Assembly (NCBI RefSeq): GCF_025753795.1 | Contig: NZ_JAOWPS010000004.1 | Location: 1-64,000, forward strand | Length of the DNA: 64,000 bases | Source: Mesorhizobium sp. YC-39 | GTDB taxonomy: Bacteria; Pseudomonadota; Alphaproteobacteria; Rhizobiales; Rhizobiaceae | Reading direction: 5' to 3' | Shown here: one piece after another, positions 17,203 to 25,451 of the stretch | Layout of the letters: the number at the start of each line of letters is the position of its first letter | How positions within the stretch are numbered: position 1 is the first letter of the stretch | Notes under the pieces: model-generated | Seen by the model: only the letters and a program-made list of their open reading frames with translations | The model's database searches: none | What the model was told of the DNA's origin: nothing | Position numbers and translations under genes: made by a program

Positions 17203-18543
17203 ATGCAGATCCAGTTTCCGCGCTGGCATGCTGGCGCCGTGGCCGTGATCGCGATGTTGATGTGCTCCGGTCAGATCTCTTTCACGGTTGCTCAGGATCA
17301 GGCCGCTGCTACTGATAGCGCAGCGGCAGCCCAAGCTCCCGAACCGCTCGACGAGGATGAACTCGAAATCCTGGTAGCGCGGATTGCGCTCTACCCCGAT
17401 GAACTTGTCGCGGTAATTTCCGAAGCGGCGCTGTATCCACTGCAGATCGTGGAGGCGAGCCGCTTTTTGGATCAGGTCGCCAAGAAGGCAAGCCTGAAAC
17501 CGAAGGAAAGCTGGGACGGCAGCGTCATCTCGCTGCTCAACTATCCCGAGATCGTCAAGATGATGGGTGATGATCTGGATTGGACTCAGACCCTTGGCGA
17601 CGCACTGACATATCAGCAAAAGGACGTGCTGATCGCCATCCAGCAGTTGCGCGACAAGGCTGTCGCCAAAGGCGTGATCAAGACTGACGACAAGATCAGG
17701 GTTGTCGAGGAGAACGACAATGTCGTCATCCGGTCCGTCAGCGCGGACACGATCTATGTTCCGCGGTATGAGCCGGAAATGCTCTATGCCACCGACTATC
17801 CGGTTGCTCCGATCTCCTATTATCCAGACCCTTACCCAAGCTACTATTATCCCACTGCTCCCTATTTCGCGGCTTTCGTGACTGGCGCCGTTTGGGCAGC
17901 GGCAGTGGATTGGAATGACTGGGGTGTTTGGGGCGGCCGCTGGAACGGCAACGATATCGATATCGACTGCAACAATTGCTTCAACAACATAAACGGCAAG
18001 GTCAATTTCAACGACGTCGACTGGAAAAATGTCGACCGTTCGAAATTAAAATTCGACAGGAACCAATTCGCCAACTTCGACAAAACGAGCATCCGCGACC
18101 GGGTCAAATCGGACGATCGCAACAATATGCGCAACAAGGCGTCCGATCTCAAAAGGGACCGGATGAGTACGCTGGCCGGAAAATCCGGCAAGGTGAAGGA
18201 CGTCCGCCAACGCGAAATCAGAGAGGGTTTGAAAAACCGGCCCCCGGCGTCAAAGCCGGATTTCAAAAAGCCAACCAGTAAAAAGCCTGCTTCGGTGCGA
18301 AAAAATGACCGTTCCGCGGTCAAGGCGTCCGGGAAGATCAATCGCTCGGTTGGTAAGCCGAAGCCGGCAATGAGAGTGGACAACAGACCGAGGAGTCCTT
18401 CGGGTCTTGGCAACGTCAGCTCCGGAAAACGTCAGCAGATTGCCTCCAACCGCGGTGCGAGGAGCATGGGCGGCGGAATTCGGAGCGGCGGTGGCGGCAA
18501 CAAGATGGTCAGGCGCGGCAGCGGTGGCGGCCGCAGGCGTTAG
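17203..18543 (+). CDS. DUF3300 exported protein with basic low-complexity tail
   Basis: A protein of 446 residues: signal peptide (AVAVIAMLMCSGQISFTVAQ), a DUF3300 domain (about residues 50-240; ELEILVARIALYPDELVA, YPEIVKMMGDDLDWTQTLG), then a Tyr/Pro-rich stretch and an Asn/Asp-rich segment (NGNDIDIDCNNCFNNING). The last 150 residues are Lys/Arg-rich with a Gly/Arg end. GGGAGG sits six bases before the ATG at 17203; ATG 17197 is also in frame. It pairs with DUF2950, a common partner in Proteobacteria. Location likely periplasm or surface; function unknown. Confidence 0.88.
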   Translation: MQIQFPRWHAGAVAVIAMLMCSGQISFTVAQDQAAATDSAAAAQAPEPLDEDELEILVARIALYPDELVAVISEAALYPLQIVEASRFLDQVAKKASLKPKESWDGSVISLLNYPEIVKMMGDDLDWTQTLGDALTYQQKDVLIAIQQLRDKAVAKGVIKTDDKIRVVEENDNVVIRSVSADTIYVPRYEPEMLYATDYPVAPISYYPDPYPSYYYPTAPYFAAFVTGAVWAAAVDWNDWGVWGGRWNGNDIDIDCNNCFNNINGKVNFNDVDWKNVDRSKLKFDRNQFANFDKTSIRDRVKSDDRNNMRNKASDLKRDRMSTLAGKSGKVKDVRQREIREGLKNRPPASKPDFKKPTSKKPASVRKNDRSAVKASGKINRSVGKPKPAMRVDNRPRSPSGLGNVSSGKRQQIASNRGARSMGGGIRSGGGGNKMVRRGSGGGRRR

Positions 18544-18567
18544 AACTTTGGCGAGAGGAAACCGACC

Positions 18568-19524
18568 ATGAAAACGTGCGTCCGCAGTCTTGTTCTACGT
18601 TCGCTGCTCGGTGCCGGAATGATGTTGAGCATTGGCGCGGGTTCCGCAGATTTTGCCAGCGCGCAGGAGGTGCAGAGCCTCTCGGACTACGTGGCCAAGA
18701 AAGATCCGCCGCTTTTCGATGATCCCTCAGCGGCTGTGGATGCGTTCAAATCGGTCCTGGCGAAGGATGATTTTGATGGACTGGCCGGACTGCTGGGGCT
18801 GGATGCCGCAAAGCTGCGGACAAGCGAAGGCGTGATGGATACCTACGCGCAGATCCGGCAAGGCGCTGCCAAGACGCTGATTGTGCGCGATCTTGGCGAC
18901 CGCAAGGAACTCGACATTGGTGACAAGCTGTGGACGCTGCCATTTCCTATCACCAAGGGCAAGGACGGCAAATGGGCTTTCGATACCTATGCCGGCATCG
19001 AAGAGATCATCAACCGGCGCGTCGGCGAAAATGAGATCGCGGCAATCGAAACGGTCCGCGCCTACCTGGACGCTCAACGTGATTACGCCGCGGAAGACCG
19101 CGATGGCGATGGCGTGCTGGAGTACGCCCAGAAGCTGATCAGCGACGAGGGCCAGGCCAACGGGCTATATTGGCCGTCCGACGAGACCAATGGCGTTAGC
19201 CCGGCAGGCGATTTCATCAATGAGGCCGCTCTGGACAAGGCGAAGAAGGGCGATGGCTATTTTGGTTATCGCTTCCGCATCCTGAATGGTCAGGGCAAAA
19301 ATATCGCCGGCGGCGCTTACGACTATGTCATCAACGGCAACATGATCGCCGGTTTCGCGCTTCTGGCCTGGCCTGTAAAATATGCGGAAACGGGCGTCAA
19401 AACCTTTGCGGTCAATCAGCAAGGCATTGTCTACGAGGCCGACCTCGGCCCGAAAACGGAGGCTGTGGCTGGCGCGATAAAGCAATTCAATCCCGGTGAC
19501 AAATGGCAGCTGACAGGTGACTAG
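18568..19524 (+). CDS. DUF2950 exported protein
   Basis: A protein of 318 residues with a signal peptide (LGAGMMLSIGAGSADFASAQ) and the DUF2950 domain over the rest (FDDPSAAVDAFKSVLAKDDF, AYLDAQRDYAAEDRDGDG, GYFGYRFRILNGQG, FALLAWPVKYAETGVKTFAV). It starts 24 bases after the DUF3300 gene, matching the conserved gene pair. Both products are exported, so they probably work together in the periplasm; the activity is unknown. Confidence 0.9.
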   Translation: MKTCVRSLVLRSLLGAGMMLSIGAGSADFASAQEVQSLSDYVAKKDPPLFDDPSAAVDAFKSVLAKDDFDGLAGLLGLDAAKLRTSEGVMDTYAQIRQGAAKTLIVRDLGDRKELDIGDKLWTLPFPITKGKDGKWAFDTYAGIEEIINRRVGENEIAAIETVRAYLDAQRDYAAEDRDGDGVLEYAQKLISDEGQANGLYWPSDETNGVSPAGDFINEAALDKAKKGDGYFGYRFRILNGQGKNIAGGAYDYVINGNMIAGFALLAWPVKYAETGVKTFAVNQQGIVYEADLGPKTEAVAGAIKQFNPGDKWQLTGD

Positions 19525-19636
19525 CTTCAATTTGAAACCGTACTACCTGCCGCCAGTTCCAACCTAGCCGCCAGAGGCCATTTCATGATCAACCAGAACT
19601 GGTGGTTCACAACCTACTGGTCAAACAGTTCCAATA

Positions 19637-19720
19637 TTGCCCGCCGCTAAACCGGTCGAGTGCGACGTGCTGATCGTCGGCGGAGGAATGAGCGGCATAA
19701 GCGCGGCGGGGTATCGCTCA
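19637..19720 (+). pseudogene. Short scar resembling the start of a flavoprotein
   Basis: The frame from 19637 reads VECDVLIVGGGMSGISAAG, the classical FAD-binding fingerprint at the N-terminus of many flavoenzymes, and then loses any coherence within about 10 residues. No start codon with ribosome site is seen. Likely what is left of a deleted gene, but the match is one short motif and could be chance. Confidence 0.3.
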
Positions 19721-19785
19721 TTGCAACGGGCGAGAAAGTCTTGCGAAAAGCAACAGAGGCGGTGTGGAAACACTGATATTGTAAA

Positions 19786-20049
19786 ATGTGGAAGTCGCTC
19801 GTCGTCGCCATTGCTATTCTTGCCGTGGGTGGTTCGGCTTCGGCAGCCAGCGTGGTCAACAAGGACAGCGAGATACGCACGCTGATCGTGACACAAGGCG
19901 GCGTCAAGACGAAGCTGGCGCTGCACGCCGGCGAAGCCGCGGAATTCTGCCCGAACGGTTGTTTCGTCACCTGGCCCAATGGCGACCTCGAACCCCTGAC
20001 GGGGTCGGAAACGATCGAGATTTCGGGTGGCATCGCCCGCATCAAGTAA
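19786..20049 (+). CDS. Small exported protein
   Basis: A protein of 87 residues: signal peptide (SLVVAIAILAVGGSASA) then a short beta-rich domain (VVNKDSEIRTLIVTQGGVK, a Cys pair in EFCPNGCFVTWPNG, and a Gly-rich end). The composition and clean cleavage site support a real gene although no strong ribosome site precedes the ATG. The two Cys could form a disulfide in the periplasm. Family function unknown. Confidence 0.7.
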   Translation: MWKSLVVAIAILAVGGSASAASVVNKDSEIRTLIVTQGGVKTKLALHAGEAAEFCPNGCFVTWPNGDLEPLTGSETIEISGGIARIK

Positions 20050-20274
20050 AGTCGGCGGCATGAGGCATTTTAACCTTACCGCTCCGAGGCGAATCGTTAC
20101 GACACATGCCGGCAGTTGCGCAAAACAGAGGATTCCGATACTTCATTTGGCAGTGTGGAGCGGCATGCCCATCAGTCCTCGGGGGCCACTATCGTGGCAA
20201 TCTGTATCGACTGATCGGTTGGCGACAGGGCGGTACTAACCACCTTGTTGAGGTTGCACACTTGGGGGGGCGTT

Positions 20275-21576
20275 TTGAGCACCGGCGTTATAAGCAAATT
20301 AAAAGTCGGGCGTACCACCAATGCATTGCTGGCACTTGCATTGGTCGGCCTGCTTTTCGGCTGCGCGTCCCGCCCGACGAATGTCTTGTTGCCGGTGGCC
20401 GATACCTCCCCTTCCTCCAGCAAGGTGGAGATGCTGGTGGCGACGACCCGCAGTCGATCTATCAATCCGGCCGAAATGTATACGGGCGAGCGCGGACTGG
20501 CTCCCTCGTTCGCGGAAATTACGGTGTCGATCCCTCCGGCATCGGTCCGCAAGGTCGGCGAGGTCGCCTGGCCCAAGAAGCTGCCGTCGAACCCGGCAAC
20601 CGATTTCGCGGTTGTAAGAGCCGAGGAAATAACGCCGGAGACCGCGAAGGGGTGGCTTAGCGCCTCTGTCAGGAAGAGCCCGGACCGCAGCGTTCTGGTC
20701 TTCATCCATGGCTTCAACAATCGCTTCGAGGACTCGCTTTATCGTTTTGCGCAGATCGCGAAGGATACGGGCACAGACAGCGTCCCGATCCTGGTCACAT
20801 GGCCCTCCCGAGGCAGCGCGCTAGCCTATGGCTATGATCGTGAAAGCACCAACTACACACGAAATGCCCTCGAATTGCTGTTCCAGTATCTTGCACGCGA
20901 TCCTGACATCAAGGAGGTGTCGATCCTCGCCCATTCGATGGGCAACTGGCTTGCGTTGGAAGGCTTGCGCCAGATGGCCATCCGCAATGGCGGCCTCCCG
21001 GCGAAGTTCAAAAACGTCATGCTGGCTGCGCCTGACGTCGATGTCGACGTGTTTCGCACGCAGATTGCCGACATGGGCAAACAGCACCCGCAGTTCACCC
21101 TCTTTGTCTCGCAGGACGATCGCGCGCTCAAAATTTCGCGACGGGTCTGGGGCAATATCCCCCGACTCGGGTCGATTGACCCGGAACAGGCTCCATACAA
21201 GGAAGAACTCGCGAGCAACAATATAACCGTCATCGATCTGACGAAAGTCAAATCCGGAGATCGTTTGCATCACGGCAAGTTCGCGTCGTCACCGCAGATC
21301 GTGCAACTGATCGGGGCGCGAATAGCCGGCGGCCAAGCGTTGACCGACAACAGGATAGGCCTCGGCGACACGATCGTGCAAGCGACGACCGGCGCGGCGG
21401 CGGCGGCCGGCAGTGCTGCAGGGTTGGTGATTTCGGCACCTGTGGCGGCGATCGATCAGAACACCAGGGAAAACTATGGCAATCAGGTCGAGAATTTAAC
21501 CGGCTCTCCAAGCAGCCAGGCCAACAACGCCAATAAGGGTTGTACGTTGCGCGCGACTTCCAATGACTGCAAGTAG
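20275..21576 (+). CDS. DUF900 alpha/beta-hydrolase lipoprotein
   Basis: A protein of 433 residues with a lipoprotein signal (LALALVGLLFGCAS) and an alpha/beta-hydrolase domain of the DUF900 type. VLVFIHGFNNRFEDSLYRFA marks the oxyanion strand, LAHSMGN the nucleophile Ser, and an Asp (AAPDVDVDVF region) and a His late in the domain would complete the triad. The last 80 residues are Ala/Gly- and Asn-rich. I start at TTG 20275, which follows a G-run; an upstream TTG at 20245 lacks one. Predicted esterase anchored in the envelope, substrate unknown. Confidence 0.87.
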   Translation: MSTGVISKLKVGRTTNALLALALVGLLFGCASRPTNVLLPVADTSPSSSKVEMLVATTRSRSINPAEMYTGERGLAPSFAEITVSIPPASVRKVGEVAWPKKLPSNPATDFAVVRAEEITPETAKGWLSASVRKSPDRSVLVFIHGFNNRFEDSLYRFAQIAKDTGTDSVPILVTWPSRGSALAYGYDRESTNYTRNALELLFQYLARDPDIKEVSILAHSMGNWLALEGLRQMAIRNGGLPAKFKNVMLAAPDVDVDVFRTQIADMGKQHPQFTLFVSQDDRALKISRRVWGNIPRLGSIDPEQAPYKEELASNNITVIDLTKVKSGDRLHHGKFASSPQIVQLIGARIAGGQALTDNRIGLGDTIVQATTGAAAAAGSAAGLVISAPVAAIDQNTRENYGNQVENLTGSPSSQANNANKGCTLRATSNDCK

Positions 21577-21726
21577 AGCGATTCCGGGCCAGGGCGGCAA
21601 CGAGGCTTACTGATGCCCAATCTCGAAGTTGCTTCGAACGTTCCGTGAGGGCATTCAGATGGCAACGAGCGAGCCCGGCCGCACCCAAAGCGACGCCCCT
21701 TCGGTCCCGCATGGCTGGAAGGAGGA

Positions 21727-22740
21727 ATGATGCGTCGCACCGCTCGGATCTCGCTCGCCATTATCCTTTCGCTTGCCATTGCAGTTTTAACCGCCTGGGC
21801 CGGATTTGCCATGTGGTATCGCCTGCCTGCGGGAGAGCTTGGTCGGGCTGTGGCCTGCGCCCTTTTCATCTTGTTCGGTCTCGCCACCGTCATCGCGCTC
21901 TTCAGTCGTTTTTACATCAGGGCGTTGGTACTGTTTCTCGCCGCGTTTGCTGCGGTTCTGGTTTGGTGGAGCACCATCAAGCCTTTGGGCGACGCCGACT
22001 GGGCGCCGGATGTTGCTCGTCAGGTAACCGGCACCCGCGACGGAAATCTGTTGACGCTCAAAGACGTGCGCGACTTTGAATGGCGCAGCGACACCGATTT
22101 CACCGAACGCTGGACGACGCGGACCTATGACCTGTCCAACCTTCAGACCGTCGACCTCTTCATGTCCTATTGGGCTGGACCGAAAATGGCCCATGTCATC
22201 TTGAGCTTTGGCTTCGCAGGTGGTGACTATCTTGCCTGGTCCATCGAGGTGCGGCGTCGTAGCGGTGGCGAGTTTTCGCCCATAGCTGACCTGTTCAAGA
22301 GCAATCCCCTGGTCATTATCGCAGCCGACGAGCGAGACGTCGTCGGCGTCAGGTCAAATGTTCGCGGAGAGGACGTCCAGATCTATCGCCTGAAAGCGTC
22401 GCCGGATGCGGCCCGGGCACTTCTGCTCGAGTACCTGTCGGACGCGAATGCTCTTTCCACGACTCCGGAGTTTTACAATTCGATCACGACGAACTGCACG
22501 ACCACGATTGTCAAGATGATGCGAGCGGTCGGCGACACCGTTCCTTTCGACTGGCGCCTCATCGTCAACGGCTATCTTCCCGACTATGCCTATGCACGGG
22601 GTGCACTCGACACCCGCTTGCCATTGTCGACTTTGAGGGAGTTGGCCCACATAGACGACCGTGCGCGGAAGTCGGGCCTTTCGCCGGATTTTTCGAGATT
22701 GATCCGGGTTGGTGTGCCGTCTCCCCTCCTTGGCTATTGA
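21727..22740 (+). CDS. DUF4105 membrane-anchored protein
   Basis: A protein of 337 residues: two or three N-terminal membrane segments (residues about 8-28, 40-58, 62-80) and a periplasmic DUF4105 domain (FMSYWAGPKMAHVILSFGF, LAWSIEVRRRSGGEFSP, EFYNSITTNCTTTIVKMMR). The conserved His and Cys (AHVILS and TTNCTTT) suggest a papain-like or Lnb-type acyl-transfer fold. GGAGGA precedes the ATG. It is followed by an MscS channel gene, also envelope-related. Confidence 0.87.
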   Translation: MMRRTARISLAIILSLAIAVLTAWAGFAMWYRLPAGELGRAVACALFILFGLATVIALFSRFYIRALVLFLAAFAAVLVWWSTIKPLGDADWAPDVARQVTGTRDGNLLTLKDVRDFEWRSDTDFTERWTTRTYDLSNLQTVDLFMSYWAGPKMAHVILSFGFAGGDYLAWSIEVRRRSGGEFSPIADLFKSNPLVIIAADERDVVGVRSNVRGEDVQIYRLKASPDAARALLLEYLSDANALSTTPEFYNSITTNCTTTIVKMMRAVGDTVPFDWRLIVNGYLPDYAYARGALDTRLPLSTLRELAHIDDRARKSGLSPDFSRLIRVGVPSPLLGY

Positions 22741-23065
22741 TCTGGGAGCGGCCTCGCGGATGCCCGGATCCTCTTGGCCTGCAAGGTTTTGCTCTTCCGG
22801 CCAAGTGCCGCGTCCGATGCCAGGAAGTCTCCTCGCAGCGTCAGCAAACCAGGCGGCCTGAAGACCGCCTTTCGCTCCAGGGGGCGGGGATTGAGCCGAT
22901 GGCCGCGGATCATGTTGAATTCTCGGAACTTGCCACGCTGATCGTTGGTATGATGGCAAAGGGCCGGGCAGAAAAGCTTGAATTGTTCGACGGTTGGGCG
23001 CTGGATAGCGAGACAGCGGCGAGCGACCGCCGCAACTGGCTTGCGGGGCGCTGGAGGGGGAAATC
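22741..23065. other. Stretch with only a doubtful small frame
   Basis: About 325 bases before the MscS gene. A frame beginning with ATG at 22899 encodes up to 67 residues (FSELATLIVGMMAKGRAEKL) and runs into the MscS gene; it has no good ribosome site. I see no other structure. Confidence 0.45.
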
Positions 23066-24910
23066 GTGGACACGACAGCGGAAACGGACGTTACTTCTTT
23101 GATTTCAGGCTTCGAACAGTTCGCCGAGCGTTTCGTCTCCGGACTGTTCGCGCGGTTTGCCGCTCTGACCGACGTTCCCGTCGAGCTTGGAAGCCTGAGG
23201 GCCTCGCTTGCGGCCGGGGGAACATCTCTCCTTGGGCTCCTGTTCGAGATTGTGTTGGTTGTCGCGCTCGTCGCGGGCGTGTTCATCCTGCTCGCCCGGC
23301 TGTTCAAGAAGGCGAGTGCCAAAAGCAGTGCATGGCGCAGATTCTTCGCGGGCGTGGCTGCTACTGTGGTGGCGCTGGTGGTCGGTTTCATTGCTGCGCG
23401 GCTGCTGGCCGGTTCTGGCGTGCCTTTGCAAACCCTTCGCCTTTGGACGGTGGTGACCGTGCTCGGCCTCATCATCCTCGCCGCCGTCAGATCACTCTTG
23501 ATGGCATCGCGGCGAACCGAGTTTACAGAGCGCTCCGTCCATATGGCGGCGCTCGTGCACGACCTCTCGCTTGCCATTGGCTTGGCGATCATCGGCGTCA
23601 CGCTGATCGCGACGTTGCGGCTCTGGAGCGTCGGGCCGGCCTTGGGGGATCTGCTGCGAACAGGCTTGGGAATTCCGATCTACCTTCTGGTTGCATGGGC
23701 GGTATGGCGGCACAGACGCACCATGGCAGCCGCCGTCGCCGGTCCGCGCCCCAGAAGCCGCTGGCGCACCCGTCTCGCCAAAATGTGGCCGGGAATCGTG
23801 ATCGCGTTCCTGATAATCACCTTTCTCAGCACTCAGGCCGCGCTGACCCTGGGAGCATCGCTTCGTGGGTCGGCCGTTCTGCTGACCGGGTTGGTGTTTC
23901 TCGCCGCGCCGCATCTCGACGCAATGATCGGGAACTGGGCGCAGCGCGGATTGGAGTCTCCTGACATCTCGATCTTGGCAGCGGCGGGGCGACAGACCGC
24001 CCGCTTCACCGTCGTGGCTATCATGATTGCCATGCTGGGAACGCTATGGGCGACACCGCTGGCTGCCGGGTTCGGCATAGATCTGCGAGAGGTCGCCAAG
24101 GGCGCATCCGGTGTGGCGCTGATCATGTTGGTGGCGGCGTTTCTGTGGAACGTGGTCGGCACAGCGACGGCTCGCGCCTTGCGCGCGGAGTTGCCCGCCG
24201 TAGGTGGTGACGAGGAGGCGCTGGGTGCGCCGCGTTCACGGCTGGGCACGCTGGTGCCTCTGATCAGCGCGGTCGGCAAATCGAGCATTCTGGCCTTGGC
24301 GCTGCTCTCGATCCTGGTGTCGATCGGGGTCAATGTCTGGCCGCTGATCGCCGGCTTGAGCGTGTTCGGGCTGGCCATCGGCTTCGGCTCGCAGACGCTG
24401 GTGAAGGACGTGGTCTCCGGGCTGTTTTTCCTGATCGACGATGCATTCCGCTTCGGCGAATACATCGAAACGTCAGGCGCCAAGGGGACCGTGGAAAAGA
24501 TCTCGGTCCGGTCGGTTTCCCTGCGCCATCAGCGCGGTGCCTTGGCGACTATTCCCTATGGTGAGATTGGCAAGATCCAGAATTTCAGCCGCGACTGGAT
24601 GATCGAGAAACTGGTCTTTCGCGTTGCATTCAACACCGATGTCGAAAAAGTCCGCAAGATTTTCAAGAAGATCGGCCAGGATATTTCGGCCAACCCGGAA
24701 CTTGCTGGAGATCTGCTCGAGCCGTTCAAGAGCCAGGGAATTGCCGAGGTTGAGGATGGCACGCTGGTCATCCGGGCCAAATTCAAGGCGAAAGCGGGCA
24801 GAAACTTCATGATCCGCCGCGCCGCTTTGATCGCCGTGCACCAGGCATTTCAGGAACACGGCATTAAGGCCGTCCCAAAGCCACTGACATCTAATCCCGG
24901 AGCAGCCTGA
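23066..24910 (+). CDS. Large MscS-family mechanosensitive channel
   Basis: An inner-membrane protein of 614 residues. About ten hydrophobic segments precede the MscS core, which begins near residue 430 with AIGFGSQTLVKDVVSGLFFL (pore helix TM3 and start of the beta domain), then the VEKISVRSVSLRHQRGALAT upper domain and a cytosolic alpha/beta end. Much larger than E. coli MscS and resembling YbdG/YbiO-type channels. Starts at GTG 23066 after GGAGGGGG. It should release solutes on osmotic downshock. Confidence 0.92.
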   Translation: MDTTAETDVTSLISGFEQFAERFVSGLFARFAALTDVPVELGSLRASLAAGGTSLLGLLFEIVLVVALVAGVFILLARLFKKASAKSSAWRRFFAGVAATVVALVVGFIAARLLAGSGVPLQTLRLWTVVTVLGLIILAAVRSLLMASRRTEFTERSVHMAALVHDLSLAIGLAIIGVTLIATLRLWSVGPALGDLLRTGLGIPIYLLVAWAVWRHRRTMAAAVAGPRPRSRWRTRLAKMWPGIVIAFLIITFLSTQAALTLGASLRGSAVLLTGLVFLAAPHLDAMIGNWAQRGLESPDISILAAAGRQTARFTVVAIMIAMLGTLWATPLAAGFGIDLREVAKGASGVALIMLVAAFLWNVVGTATARALRAELPAVGGDEEALGAPRSRLGTLVPLISAVGKSSILALALLSILVSIGVNVWPLIAGLSVFGLAIGFGSQTLVKDVVSGLFFLIDDAFRFGEYIETSGAKGTVEKISVRSVSLRHQRGALATIPYGEIGKIQNFSRDWMIEKLVFRVAFNTDVEKVRKIFKKIGQDISANPELAGDLLEPFKSQGIAEVEDGTLVIRAKFKAKAGRNFMIRRAALIAVHQAFQEHGIKAVPKPLTSNPGAA

Positions 24911-25041
24911 GCATTCCGGATAGTCACGGCTACGACGTAGTCAATTGGCAAGTTTGTGCACTGGTGGTGGGACCAAGCGGCTCGATACCTAGCTGTTTGG
25001 GAAGGTGACAATTGAGTTCGAGTTCGTGGCGGCTGTGCGAG

Positions 25042-25144
25042 ACCATGCGGAACGATACGAGAATAGTTCTGAATCTTACCCACGAAAAAGCCAATGAAAT
25101 CAAAGTTCTTGTTACACCCTCCGGGCATGCCATTAACTAATTGA
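25042..25144 (-). repeat. Diverged repeat, copy A
   Basis: The first 31 bases differ at about three positions from those at 39922, and an inner block (AATGAAATCAAAGTTCTTG) differs at one base. Both copies are followed by AT-rich sequence on the plus-strand right side. On the minus strand each copy begins an open frame with ATG (25133 here) whose peptides match (RTLISLAFSW, VSFRMVSHSR versus RTLISLSFRR, VSFRMVPRAK). It could be the start of a decayed gene family or a dispersed regulatory sequence. Confidence 0.6.
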
Positions 25145-25364
25145 TTTATATATTTTTTTGTTTTTCTGCATCATCCGGGATCGGTCGCTTAGATACCTAT
25201 CCAGGGACCGTTGATATTCAGGTTTTGTCGGTTGTTCTTGGAGAGGTGATAAACGCGATAAGGTCAGCGAGGAAGCCGGAGGACTGAAGCCCGGACTGAC
25301 GGCGCTCCATATACGGGGCCATTTCACCGCGTTTCCCTCCGGTCGCATAGGAGGTTTCATTGAC

Positions 25365-25394
25365 TTGCGATACAGTCGATTAATTGCGTACAAT
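25365..25394 (+). promoter_or_regulatory. Candidate promoter of the peptide-import operon
   Basis: TTGCGA (25365-25370) and TACAAT (25389-25394) are separated by 18 bases, about 58 bases before the ATG of the binding protein. An alternative -35, TTGACT, starts at 25360 but would give a 23-base spacer. Judged by eye. Confidence 0.4.
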
Positions 25395-25451
25395 ACAATA
25401 CAAGACAAGTTAGTCAGCCTGTGCGTCTCTATTCCAGAAACGGGGGAGCAA

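Larger units (their letters stand above)
24911..25451. other. Intergenic region before the peptide-import operon
   Basis: About 540 bases. It contains one copy of a diverged repeat (25042-25144), an AT-rich tract near 25136-25165 with runs of T, and a candidate promoter at 25365-25394. A minus-strand frame from ATG 25133 stays open for 67 codons but has no recognised family. Confidence 0.55.

Noticed and set aside
22899..23102. Small frame of 67 codons before the MscS gene
   Set aside because: No convincing ribosome site, overlaps the MscS start and no recognised family; kept only as a note.
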